Shown here one piece after another: positions 1-6,408 of a stretch of DNA of 8,080 nt; the stretch's first letter is position 1, and every line of letters starts with the position of its first letter. The notes below the pieces were generated by a model. It did no database searches. It was not told the origin of the DNA and saw only the letters and a list, made by a program, of their open reading frames with translations. The stretch covers positions 1-8,080 of the forward strand of contig JAABTC010000064.1 of the NCBI GenBank assembly GCA_011390055.1, read 5' to 3'. A program made the position numbers and the translations under genes. Source of the DNA: Burkholderiales bacterium (GTDB lineage Bacteria; Pseudomonadota; Gammaproteobacteria; Burkholderiales; Burkholderiaceae_C).

Positions 1-145
1 CGACCACCCCGCCGGCACGCAGCAACGCCGGCGCGTCGGCGGACTGCGCCAGCGCGGGCAGCGCCGGCCAGGCGAGCGCTGCGCCGAGCAGGCGGCGCCG
101 CGGCAGCCCTCGGTCAGGGGCAAGCAGTGCGAGGCTGTCTTTCAT
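1..145 (-). CDS. N-terminal part of an exported protein, possibly a histidine phosphatase family member (runs off the window)
   Basis: Only the first 48 codons are present, starting at the ATG at 145-143 and reading leftwards off the window edge. The peptide begins MKDSLALLAPDRGLPRRRL, followed by a hydrophobic stretch (about residues 20-32) and an ALA-Q cleavage-like site near residue 33. This reads as a signal peptide, and the RRRLLG segment makes Tat export possible. The visible mature start (ADAPALLRAGGVV) resembles the beginning of exported histidine phosphatases, where a similar 'LLRAGG' run precedes the RHA catalytic motif. That motif would lie outside the window, so the family call is an inference. 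The gene begins 39 bp after the ahpF stop with no visible terminator between them, so read-through from ahpCF is possible. A GGAGAG run about 8 bases before the ATG can serve as ribosome binding site. Confidence 0.6.
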   Translation of the reverse strand, partial: MKDSLALLAPDRGLPRRRLLGAALAWPALPALAQSADAPALLRAGGVV

Positions 146-184
146 CTTGGGACTCTCCAGCAAGTGCAAACGCCGGCATGAACG

Positions 185-1747
185 CTACAGCACCGGGCTG
201 CGGATCAGATGGTCGAACGCCGAAAGCGCCGCCTTGGAGCCCTCGCCGCTGGCGATGATGATCTGCTTGTACGGCACGGTGGTCACGTCGCCCGCGGCGA
301 ACACGCCGGGCAGGCTGGTGCCGCACTTCTCGTCGATCAGGATCTCGCCGTACTTCGACAGCTCGACCGTCCCGCGCAGCCACTCGGTGTTGGGCACCAG
401 ACCGATCTGCACGAACACACCTTCGAGCGCCACGTGGTGCGCCTGTCCGCTGACCCGGTCTTTGTAGGCCAAACCGTTCACGCGGCCGTCGGCACCGGTG
501 ATCTCGGTGGTCTGCGCGCCGGTGTGGATCTCGACGTTGGGCAGGCTCTTCAGCTTGTTCACCAGCACCGCATCGGCCTTGAGCTGGTCGGCGAACTCGA
601 TCAGCGTCACGTGGGCCACCAGGCCGGCGAGATCGATCGCGGCCTCGACGCCCGAGTTGCCGCCGCCGATCACGGCCACGCGCTTGCCCTTGAACAGCGG
701 GCCGTCGCAGTGCGGGCAGTAGGCCACGCCCTTGTTCTTGTACTCCTGCTCGCCCGGCACGTTGACGTTGCGCCAGCGCGCGCCCGTGGCCAGCACCACC
801 GAACGGCTCTTCAGCGCCGCACCGTTGGCCAGCGTGACGGTGATCTCGCCGCCCGGCTGCGGTGCGGGCTCGATCGCGGTGACGCGCTGGCTGTTCATGA
901 TGTCCACGCCGTAGCTGCGCACCTGCGACTCCATCGCGGCCGCGAACTTCGGGCCCTGCGTTTCCTGCACCGAGATGAAGTTCTCGATGCCCATCGTGTC
1001 CAGCGTCTGGCCGCCGAAGCGCTCGGCCACGACGCCGGTGCGGATGCCCTTGCGCGCGGCATAGACCGCTGCCGCTGCACCGGCCGGGCCGCCGCCGACG
1101 ATCAACATGTCGAAGGCTTCTTTCGCGCCCAGCTTGGCGGCGTCGCGCGCGGCCGCGCCGGTGTCGACCTTGGCCAGGATGTCGGCGATCTCGATGCGGC
1201 CCGAGTGGAACATCGCCCCGTTCAGGAAGACCATCGGCACGGCCATGATCTGGCGCGATTCGACCTCGGCCTGGAACAGGCCGCCGTCGATCGCCACGTG
1301 GCGCACGCGCGGGTTCAAAACCGCCATCAGGTTGAGTGCCTGCACCACGTCCGGGCAGTTGTGGCAGCTCAGCGACATGTAGGTCTCGAAGACGAAGTCA
1401 CCCTCCAGCGCCTGGATCTGCTCGATCACGTCCGCATCGACCTTCGGCGGATGTCCGCCGGCCTGCAACAGCGCCAGCACCAGCGACGTGAACTCGTGAC
1501 CCATCGGGATGGCGGCGAAGCGCACTCCCATGTCCACACCGGCCGGGCTGATCGAGAACGACGGGCGACGCGCATCGCTGCCGTCGTGGCGCACGGCGAT
1601 CTTGTCGCTGAGCGCGCCGATCTCGTCGAGCAGGTCGCGCATCTCCTGCGAGGCCGGGCGGTCGTCGAGCGAGGACACCAGTTCAATGGGTCGTGTCACA
1701 CGCTCGAGGTAAGCCTTGAGCTGGGCTTTCAGGCTGTCGTCCAACAT
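185..1747 (-). CDS. ahpF: Alkyl hydroperoxide reductase subunit F (AhpF), NAD(P)H:peroxiredoxin oxidoreductase
   Basis: AhpF is a cytoplasmic FAD flavoprotein that passes electrons from NAD(P)H to the peroxiredoxin AhpC. The 520 residues match the usual length (about 520). Domains follow the family order. First is an N-terminal double-thioredoxin-like domain (about 1-195) with the redox pair CHNC at C128/C131. Next is an FAD-binding dinucleotide fold with GGGPAG at 218-223. Then comes a thioredoxin-reductase-type CPHC disulfide at C344/C347, an NAD(P)H fold with GGGNSG at 361-366, and the C-terminal FAD motif GVFAAGD at 481-487. All four catalytic cysteines are present, so the enzyme should be active. 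The start is ATG at 1747-1745, with GAAGGA at 1754-1759 as ribosome binding site, 6 bases away. It lies 24 bp after ahpC on the same strand and is almost certainly co-transcribed. The stop is TAG at 185-187. Confidence 0.97.
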   Translation of the reverse strand: MLDDSLKAQLKAYLERVTRPIELVSSLDDRPASQEMRDLLDEIGALSDKIAVRHDGSDARRPSFSISPAGVDMGVRFAAIPMGHEFTSLVLALLQAGGHPPKVDADVIEQIQALEGDFVFETYMSLSCHNCPDVVQALNLMAVLNPRVRHVAIDGGLFQAEVESRQIMAVPMVFLNGAMFHSGRIEIADILAKVDTGAAARDAAKLGAKEAFDMLIVGGGPAGAAAAVYAARKGIRTGVVAERFGGQTLDTMGIENFISVQETQGPKFAAAMESQVRSYGVDIMNSQRVTAIEPAPQPGGEITVTLANGAALKSRSVVLATGARWRNVNVPGEQEYKNKGVAYCPHCDGPLFKGKRVAVIGGGNSGVEAAIDLAGLVAHVTLIEFADQLKADAVLVNKLKSLPNVEIHTGAQTTEITGADGRVNGLAYKDRVSGQAHHVALEGVFVQIGLVPNTEWLRGTVELSKYGEILIDEKCGTSLPGVFAAGDVTTVPYKQIIIASGEGSKAALSAFDHLIRSPVL

Positions 1748-1771
1748 GGGGTGTCCTTCGCTGACGGGTGC

Positions 1772-2335
1772 TTAGATCTTGCCGACGAGGTCGAGCGACG
1801 GGGTCAGCGTCTTGGCGCCTTCCTGCCACTTGGCCGGGCAGACCTGGCCGGGGTTCTTGGCCACGTACTGGGCCGCCTGCACCTTGCGCAGGGTTTCCTT
1901 GACGTCGCGAGCGATCGCGTTGTCATGGATTTCGACCGTCTTGATGATGCCGTCGGGGTTGATCACGAAGGTGCCGCGCAGCGCCAGGCCCTCGGCATCG
2001 ATGTGCACGCCGAACATGCGCGTCAGCGTGTGGGTCGGGTCACCGACGAGCGGAAACTTCGCCTTGCCGACGGCCGGGCTGGTTTCATGCCACACCTTGT
2101 GCGAGAAGTGGGTGTCGGTGGTGACGATGTAGACCTCGGTGCCCATGTCCTTGAACTTGGCATAGTTGTCGGCGGCGTCTTCGACTTCGGTCGGGCAGTT
2201 GAAGGTGAAGGCGGCCGGCATGAAGATCAGCACGGACCACTTGCCCTTGAGGCTCTGCTCGGTGACTTCGATGAACTTGCCGTTGTGGAAGGCTTGTGTC
2301 TTGAACGGCTGGACTTGGGTGTTGATGAGGGACAT
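1772..2335 (-). CDS. ahpC: Alkyl hydroperoxide reductase subunit C (AhpC), 2-Cys peroxiredoxin
   Basis: AhpC is a cytoplasmic typical 2-Cys peroxiredoxin that reduces H2O2, organic hydroperoxides and peroxynitrite, and is recycled by AhpF. The 187 residues are the standard length. The N-terminus (MSLINTQVQPFKTQAF) and C-terminus (CPAKWQEG...TPSLDLVGKI) are nearly those of enteric AhpC. The peroxidatic cysteine is C47 in FTFNCPTE, with the neighbouring Pro and Thr of the active site. The resolving cysteine is C166 in VCPAKW. The enteric FTFVCPTE is FTFNCPTE here, a conservative variation outside the catalytic triad. The start is ATG at 2335-2333 with GGAG at 2341-2344 as ribosome binding site. 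It is the first gene of the ahpCF operon, and the upstream region holds an OxyR-like site. No oxyR gene lies in the window. Confidence 0.97.
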   Translation of the reverse strand: MSLINTQVQPFKTQAFHNGKFIEVTEQSLKGKWSVLIFMPAAFTFNCPTEVEDAADNYAKFKDMGTEVYIVTTDTHFSHKVWHETSPAVGKAKFPLVGDPTHTLTRMFGVHIDAEGLALRGTFVINPDGIIKTVEIHDNAIARDVKETLRKVQAAQYVAKNPGQVCPAKWQEGAKTLTPSLDLVGKI

Positions 2336-2374
2336 GGATGCTCCGTGGGTGGGATGGTGAAAAACTCTCGACCA

Positions 2375-2391
2375 GCGCAGTATTGCTGCGC
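2375..2391. repeat. Short inverted repeat in the ahpC promoter/leader
   Basis: GCGCAG (2375-2380) and CTGCGC (2386-2391) form a perfect 6-bp inverted repeat around a 5-base centre, TATTG. It overlaps the candidate -10 of ahpC, so it is either a second operator or a small hairpin straddling the transcription start. A chance occurrence is possible in such GC-rich DNA. Confidence 0.35.
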
Positions 2392-2407
2392 CGCGTCATT
2401 GTGTGGA
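2379..2407 (-). promoter_or_regulatory. Candidate ahpC promoter (-35 TCCACA, -10 AATACT)
   Basis: On the minus strand TCCACA (2407-2402) and AATACT (2384-2379) are 17 bases apart, and each matches the sigma70 hexamer at 4 of 6 positions. Transcription would begin near 2372, giving a leader of about 36 bases that includes the GGAG ribosome binding site. A weak -35 touching an OxyR-like site is what an activator-dependent promoter should look like. A perfect -35 hexamer, TTGACA, occurs at 2436-2431, but no acceptable -10 lies 15-19 bases from it, so it more likely belongs to the operator or serves a minor start. Confidence 0.4.
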
Positions 2408-2443
2408 TGGATTGCGCAAATAACCTCAATTGTCAAAGACTAT
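2407..2443 (-). promoter_or_regulatory. Candidate OxyR operator upstream of ahpC
   Basis: Read on the minus strand from 2443, the sequence shows ATAG, CAAT, ATTT and CCAT, each separated by exactly 7 bases. The known OxyR consensus is ATAG-N7-CTAT-N7-ATAG-N7-CTAT, so 12 of the 16 defined positions agree with perfect spacing. The first half-site is best and the third is weakest. OxyR is the LysR-type peroxide sensor that activates ahpC in many proteobacteria. The site ends 71 bases upstream of the ahpC start codon and abuts the candidate -35 at 2402-2407, which is the usual place for OxyR activation. The spacing and matches are seen directly; binding is inferred. Confidence 0.55.
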
Positions 2444-2489
2444 TGATCCACGCGCGGCGCAGGCCGGTCGGGCCACGAGGCCGTCATCC

Positions 2490-2511
2490 AAAAGGTCGGA
2501 CCTTCCCGACC
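2490..2511 (-). terminator. Rho-independent terminator of the aldo/keto reductase gene
   Basis: Read on the minus strand, GGTCGG (2511-2506), a 6-base loop and CCGACC (2499-2494) form a 6-bp GC-rich stem followed at once by TTTT (2493-2490). It starts 7 bases beyond the reductase stop codon. The T tract is short, but stem, loop, tract and position agree. It would stop transcription about 47 bases before the OxyR-like site, keeping the peroxide-responsive promoter free of read-through. Confidence 0.6.
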
Positions 2512-2518
2512 CGGCCCG

Positions 2519-3577
2519 CTACTGCGCCGGGTCGCGGAGGTCCCAGCGGACCTTGTCGATCGCCGCGAGCAGCTCGGGCGTGAGTTGCGTGTCCCAGGCG
2601 TCGACACACTCGTCGAGCTGGGCCAGCGTGGTCACGCCGATGATCGTGCTCGCCACACGCCAGTTGCGGTAGCAGAAAGCCAGCGCAACGTTCGTCGGCG
2701 TCAGTCCGTGCTCGCGTGCCAGCGCGTTGTAGCGCCGCGCAGCGGCCAGCGTCGCAGGCCGGCCCCAGCGCTGCTGCCGGAAGCGCTCGAACAGGTGCAT
2801 GCGGGCGTTGCCCCCGGGCTGCTCGAAGCCGTGTTCGTCGTACTTTCCGCTCAGCAGGCCAAAAGCCAGGGGCGAGTAGGCGAGCAGCCCGACCCCGCTG
2901 CGGTACAGCGTCTCGTCCAGGCCGTTGTCGACCGCCCGGTTGACCAGGCAGTACGGGTTCTGCACGCTGGCGATCCGCGGCAGCCCGTGCTGCTCGGCCA
3001 TCCGCACGAACTCGGCCACGCCCCACGGGGTCTCGTTCGACAGCCCGATCGCTCGCACCTTGCCCGCCTGCACGAGCTTGCCCAGCGCCTGGAGCTGGTC
3101 TTGGATCGAGGTCTGCGGCGCCTCGAGCGTCGGGTCGAAGTAGATCGAGCCGAAGGGCAGCGCATTGCGGTTGGGCCAGTGGATCTGGTAGAGGTCGATG
3201 ACGTCGGTCTGCAACCGGCGCAGGCTGTCGTTGCAGGCCTCTTCGATCGCCGCCGGCGTCAGGTCAAGCGCGCCGCCGCGGATCCAGGCCATGCCGCGTG
3301 CCGGACCCGACACCTTGGTGGCCAGGCACACCCGCTGCCGCATGCCAGGCCGCGCGGCGAACCAGCGACCGAGGATCGTCTCGGTCCGGTTGTAGGTGCT
3401 GGCCATCGGCGGCACCGGGTACATCTCGGCGGTGTCGAGGAAGTCGACGCCACGTTCGACCGCACGGTCGAGGATGGCGAACGAGCCCGCCTCATCGACC
3501 TGCTCGCCGAAGGTCATGGTGCCCAGGCAGATGGGGCTCACCTGCAGGTCGGAGTGGCCGAGTCGGAGGCGTTGCAT
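2519..3577 (-). CDS. tas: Aldo/keto reductase, Tas-like
   Basis: This is a cytoplasmic NADPH-dependent aldo/keto reductase of 352 residues, a single TIM barrel. It follows the E. coli Tas protein (about 346 residues) along its length: LGTMTFGEQ (18-26), DTAEMYPVPP (48-57), KVSGP (88-92), IHWPNRN (132-138), GLSNETPWGV (178-187) and QNPYCLVNR (206-214). The catalytic tetrad of the superfamily is visible as D48, Y53, K88 and H133. Physiological substrates of Tas-type enzymes are poorly known, so none is assigned. I chose the ATG at 3577-3575 because the homology begins at once (MQRLRLGHSDLQVS). An in-frame ATG at 3631 would add 18 residues with no family resemblance and extend into the divergent gene's promoter. 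Neither start has a strong ribosome binding site. It is divergent from the SDR gene, with 74 bp between starts. Confidence 0.9.
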   Translation of the reverse strand: MQRLRLGHSDLQVSPICLGTMTFGEQVDEAGSFAILDRAVERGVDFLDTAEMYPVPPMASTYNRTETILGRWFAARPGMRQRVCLATKVSGPARGMAWIRGGALDLTPAAIEEACNDSLRRLQTDVIDLYQIHWPNRNALPFGSIYFDPTLEAPQTSIQDQLQALGKLVQAGKVRAIGLSNETPWGVAEFVRMAEQHGLPRIASVQNPYCLVNRAVDNGLDETLYRSGVGLLAYSPLAFGLLSGKYDEHGFEQPGGNARMHLFERFRQQRWGRPATLAAARRYNALAREHGLTPTNVALAFCYRNWRVASTIIGVTTLAQLDECVDAWDTQLTPELLAAIDKVRWDLRDPAQ

Positions 3578-3620
3578 GGTGGCGGAGTTTGCCTCATCGC
3601 TGTCCGCGCCCCGGCTGGGG

Positions 3621-3645
3621 TACAAACGCACAGGGGCACGGGGAG
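3621..3645 (+). promoter_or_regulatory. Possible -10 element (TACAAA) and ribosome binding site (GGGGAG) for the NmrA-like gene
   Basis: The 74-bp gap between the two divergent genes holds TACAAA at 3621-3626, which matches the sigma70 -10 at 4 of 6 positions. I found no convincing -35 at the right distance. A transcript starting near 3633 would carry the clear ribosome binding site GGGGAG at 3640-3645, 6 bases before the ATG at 3652. That site also fixes this start over longer in-frame readings. No promoter for the divergent reductase could be picked out. Confidence 0.35.
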
Positions 3646-3651
3646 ACCGCC

Positions 3652-4560
3652 ATGATCCTGATCGTTGGAGCCACCGGCCAGCTCGGTCGCACCACCGCGC
3701 TCGCGTTGCTGAAGCAGGGGCATGCGGTGCGCGCCTTGGTGCGTGACCGGGGTCGCGCCGCCGACCTGCAGCGCGCCGGTGCCGAGGTCGTCATCGGCGA
3801 CCTGACCGATCCGCGCTCGCTCGAGCTGGCCTGCAAGGGAGCCGAGCGCGTCTTCGCCTGCGCGCACGCGCTGCTCGGCCGCGGCGCCCAGTCGAGTGCC
3901 CAGGTCGACCATGTCGGCCACAGCGCGCTGGTCGCCGCGGCGCGCGATGCCAAGGTCGAACACTTCGTCTACACCTCGGCGATGGGGGCCCGGGCCGACC
4001 ACCCGGTCGACTTCTTTCGCACCAAGCACGAGATCGAGGCGGTCGTGAAGGGCAGCGGCATGGGTTGGACCATCCTGCGCCCCACCTCGTTCATGGAACA
4101 GCATGTGCACCAGCTCAACGGGCAGATGCTGCTCGAACGCGGCTTCACGATCGTCATCGGCCCGGGCACCAAGCCGCGCAACTTCGTCGCCGTGCGCGAC
4201 GTGGCGCCGTTCGCGGTGCTTGCACTGACGCAGGACGACCTGGCCGGCCGCACGCTCGAGGTCGGTGGACCCGACAACCTGGGCAACGCCGAGGTCGCGG
4301 CGATGTACGCGGTGCGCGCGCGCAAGGGGCGCGTGCACCATGTGTCCGCCCGCGCGGCGGCGGTACTGGCCACGCTGGTGCGGCCGCTGCACGAGGGCGT
4401 GGCGCGCGTGCTCGATCTGGCCACGCAGCCCGAGTCGGCGATGCCCGAAAGCTGGGACCCCGCTCGATCGCTGGCCGAATTCCCGCGTCAGTTGACCAGC
4501 GTCGACCAATTCGTCGACGAACGCATCGCCGACTGGCGGCGCGCGCAGCGTGGCAGATAG
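3652..4560 (+). CDS. NmrA-like NAD(P)-binding protein (atypical SDR family)
   Basis: A 302-residue cytoplasmic Rossmann-fold protein. It begins MILIVGATGQLG, with the glycine-rich dinucleotide motif GxxGxxG at residues 6-12. Arginines after the second strand (R31, R34) favour NADP(H). Further family marks are HFVYTSAMGA (104-113), K125 in the FFRTKHEIE segment, and WTILRPTSFMEQ (139-150), typical of NmrA/HSCARG-like atypical SDR proteins. Some members are true reductases and others are redox sensors without catalysis. The sequence does not decide between these, so no substrate is given. The same frame is open for about 350 bases upstream, but the ATG at 3652 has a good ribosome binding site and starts exactly at the first strand of the fold. 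The stop is TAG at 4558-4560. The gene converges with the acyl-CoA synthetase operon. Confidence 0.9.
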   Translation: MILIVGATGQLGRTTALALLKQGHAVRALVRDRGRAADLQRAGAEVVIGDLTDPRSLELACKGAERVFACAHALLGRGAQSSAQVDHVGHSALVAAARDAKVEHFVYTSAMGARADHPVDFFRTKHEIEAVVKGSGMGWTILRPTSFMEQHVHQLNGQMLLERGFTIVIGPGTKPRNFVAVRDVAPFAVLALTQDDLAGRTLEVGGPDNLGNAEVAAMYAVRARKGRVHHVSARAAAVLATLVRPLHEGVARVLDLATQPESAMPESWDPARSLAEFPRQLTSVDQFVDERIADWRRAQRGR

Positions 4561-4635
4561 ACCACCCCCGAAGCGGCTGCGCCGCTCCCCCTCGAGGGGG
4601 CACCGCTGGCGGACCGGCAAAGCCGGATCCGCGGC
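4561..4635. repeat. Three-hairpin GC-rich intergenic repeat, possible bidirectional terminator
   Basis: The 93-bp gap between two convergent genes is almost filled by three consecutive inverted repeats. The first is AGCGGC/GCCGCT around TGC (4572-4586). The second is a perfect 14-bp palindrome, CCCCCTCGAGGGGG (4587-4600). The third is GCGGACCGGC (4609-4618) pairing with GCCGGATCCGC (4622-4632) around AAA, with one bulged A. The block begins immediately after the NmrA-like gene's stop codon. Elements starting CCACCCCCGAAGCGGC are, from memory, dispersed many times in Burkholderiales genomes, usually after genes. No T tract follows on either strand, so intrinsic termination is unproven. There is only one copy in this window. 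Confidence 0.65.
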
Positions 4636-4653
4636 GTTTGCTTGGCAAGTCCC

Positions 4654-6408
4654 TCAATCGAGCGGGCGGCCCGCGGCGGACTTCGCGCGCTCTTCCTCCT
4701 GCAGCCGCAGCAGGCGGCGCTGGACCTTGCCGGTGGTCGTCATCGGCAGCGCGTCGACGAATTCGATCTCTTTCGGGTACTCGTAGGGCGCGAGCTGGCC
4801 GCGCACATGCTGCTGCAGCTGCTCGACCAGCGCTGCGTCGCCGCTGTAGCCCGGAGCCAGCACCACGTACGCCTTGACGACCGCACCCCGCTCGGCGTCG
4901 GGCTTGGGCACCACGGCGGCGTTCGCCACGGCCGGGTGCTTGACCAGGCAGTTCTCGACCTCGCTCGGCCCGATGCGGTACCCCGCGGCCTTGAACATGT
5001 CGTCGCTGCGGCCCTGGTACCAGAGGTAGCCGTCCGCGTCCATCACCGCGATGTCGCCGGTACGGCACCACGAATCGTCGGGGTCCCCAGTGAACTTGGC
5101 CCGCGTGGCGGCCGCGTTGTTCCAGTAGCCAAGAAAGAACACCGGATCGCGGTCGCCGTGGATGTCGCGCCGGTGCACCGCGACATCGCCCGGCGTGCCG
5201 CGCGGCACCTCGTCGCCGGCGTCGTCGAGCACGGCGATGCGGTGGCCCGGATAGGGGCGGCCCATGCTGCCCGGCCGCGCGGGCCAGCCGGGATGCGTGC
5301 GGCCGTCGACGCCGACGTAGGCTCCGCAGTTGCCGACGATGTAATTGATCTCGGTCTGGCCGAACATCTCGTTGACGGTGACGCCCAGCGCATCGCGGCA
5401 GTAGGTGAAGACCGCATCACCGACGGCCTCGCCGGCGCTCATCAATGCGGCCAGCCGCAAGCCCGGGTAACGGCGCTGTGGCTCGGGCACCGCTTTCATC
5501 ATGGCCTTCAGCGCGGTGGGGAAGAGAAAGCTGTGCGTGACACCGTGCCGCTGCATCAGTTCGAACGAGCGCTCGGCCGAAAAGCGCCCCCGGCTGCCCA
5601 GGATCGTTCGGCCGAAGTAGAGCGTCGGCAACAGCGCGTCCATCAGCCCGCCGGTCCAGGCCCAGTCGGCGGGTGACCAGAACACGCCGGACGCATGCGG
5701 AAAGCCGTTCTGGCTGCAGACGAAACCGCTCAGATTGCCGATCAGCGCGCGCTGCGGGATCAACGCGCCTTTGGGTGCACCGGTGGTGCCGCTGGTGTAG
5801 ATCAGCACGGCGGGGTCGTCGGCGCGGGTGCGCGCCACCTTCGCCGCTGGCGCGCCGTCGGCCGTACCCTCGGGCCACGCGAGGTCGGCGCCTGCGTCCT
5901 GGCCACCAACGGACAACACACAGCGCAGCGCCGGGCACTCGCGGCGCAGGCTCTGCAAGGTCGGCACCAGGCCGCTGTCGGCGATGGCCAGCACGGCCTG
6001 ACTGTCGCGCAGGCGAAAGCCGAGCGCCTCGGGTCCGAAGAGCATCGACAGCGGCATGGCGACGGCGCCGAGCGCGCTCACCGCCATGTAGGCCACCGCG
6101 GTCTCGATGCATTGCGGCAACACGATCGCCACGCGATCGCCTCGCACCACGCCCTCGGCCTGCAGCACGGCTGCCAGACGCAGGGCGGCAAGATTCAGCG
6201 CGGCATAGGAAGCGCGCTCCACGTCGCCCGTCTCGCTCTCGCACACCACGGCCACGGCGTCGGGCGTCTCGCGCGCCCAGCGGGCGCAACAGGCTTCATA
6301 GAAGCTGAAACGCTCGGGCACCTGCCAGCGAAACTCGGCATGCAGGCACGCATGCACATCGGCCATCGGCGCGACGGCAGCCGCATGCAAGGGGAGCGTC
6401 GGATTCAT
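4654..6408 (-). CDS. AMP-forming acyl-CoA synthetase (ANL superfamily, medium-chain/ACSM-like)
   Basis: This 584-residue cytoplasmic enzyme activates a carboxylic acid with ATP to an acyl-adenylate and transfers it to coenzyme A. ANL motifs occur in order: phosphate-binding loop YTSGTTGAPKG (204-214), adenine-site GQTEINY (350-356), RTGD with D452 for the ribose, hinge region GRSDDMFKAAGYRIGP (466-481), and the adenylation lysine K561 in PMTTTGK. The DWAWTGGL segment (248-255) and overall layout resemble acetyl/medium-chain acyl-CoA synthetases (COG0365 type) rather than long-chain FadD. The acid used cannot be read from the sequence. The ATG at 6408-6406 overlaps the TGA of the upstream gene as ATGA, so translational coupling supports this start despite a poor ribosome binding site. 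M15 (6366) is an alternative. It is the last gene of a three-gene operon. Confidence 0.93.
   Translation of the reverse strand: MNPTLPLHAAAVAPMADVHACLHAEFRWQVPERFSFYEACCARWARETPDAVAVVCESETGDVERASYAALNLAALRLAAVLQAEGVVRGDRVAIVLPQCIETAVAYMAVSALGAVAMPLSMLFGPEALGFRLRDSQAVLAIADSGLVPTLQSLRRECPALRCVLSVGGQDAGADLAWPEGTADGAPAAKVARTRADDPAVLIYTSGTTGAPKGALIPQRALIGNLSGFVCSQNGFPHASGVFWSPADWAWTGGLMDALLPTLYFGRTILGSRGRFSAERSFELMQRHGVTHSFLFPTALKAMMKAVPEPQRRYPGLRLAALMSAGEAVGDAVFTYCRDALGVTVNEMFGQTEINYIVGNCGAYVGVDGRTHPGWPARPGSMGRPYPGHRIAVLDDAGDEVPRGTPGDVAVHRRDIHGDRDPVFFLGYWNNAAATRAKFTGDPDDSWCRTGDIAVMDADGYLWYQGRSDDMFKAAGYRIGPSEVENCLVKHPAVANAAVVPKPDAERGAVVKAYVVLAPGYSGDAALVEQLQQHVRGQLAPYEYPKEIEFVDALPMTTTGKVQRRLLRLQEEERAKSAAGRPLD

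Noticed and set aside
2431..2436. Perfect -35 hexamer TTGACA (minus strand) as the main ahpC promoter
   Set aside because: The hexamers at 15-19 bases downstream (for example AATCCA) are poor -10 elements, so it was not chosen as the primary promoter and is kept only as a possible secondary start.
209..2446. A 745-codon plus-strand open frame running antisense across ahpF, ahpC and the ahpC promoter
   Set aside because: It mirrors two well-supported genes. The peptide is His/Arg/Asp/Val-rich with no domain, as expected for the complement of a high-GC gene with G/C third positions. It has no ribosome binding site and even crosses the intergenic gap.
3578..3631. Upstream in-frame ATG at 3631 for the aldo/keto reductase
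   Set aside because: The added 18 residues do not belong to the family, and the extension would cover the promoter region of the divergent gene.
3298..3651. Plus-strand frame continuing upstream of the NmrA-like start, suggesting a longer fusion protein
   Set aside because: The upstream residues are Arg/Pro/Ser/Gly-rich without a domain and lie over the reductase gene. The ATG at 3652 has a clear ribosome binding site and starts exactly at the Rossmann fold.
2585..3655. Long plus-strand open frame (356 codons) antisense to the aldo/keto reductase
   Set aside because: A compositional shadow. The opposite strand encodes a recognisable enzyme with catalytic residues, and the antisense peptide resembles nothing known to me.
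4572..4632. Hairpin block considered as a CRISPR repeat or an att site
   Set aside because: There is one copy only, no spacers, no integrase or cas genes nearby, and three different stems rather than a repeated unit.
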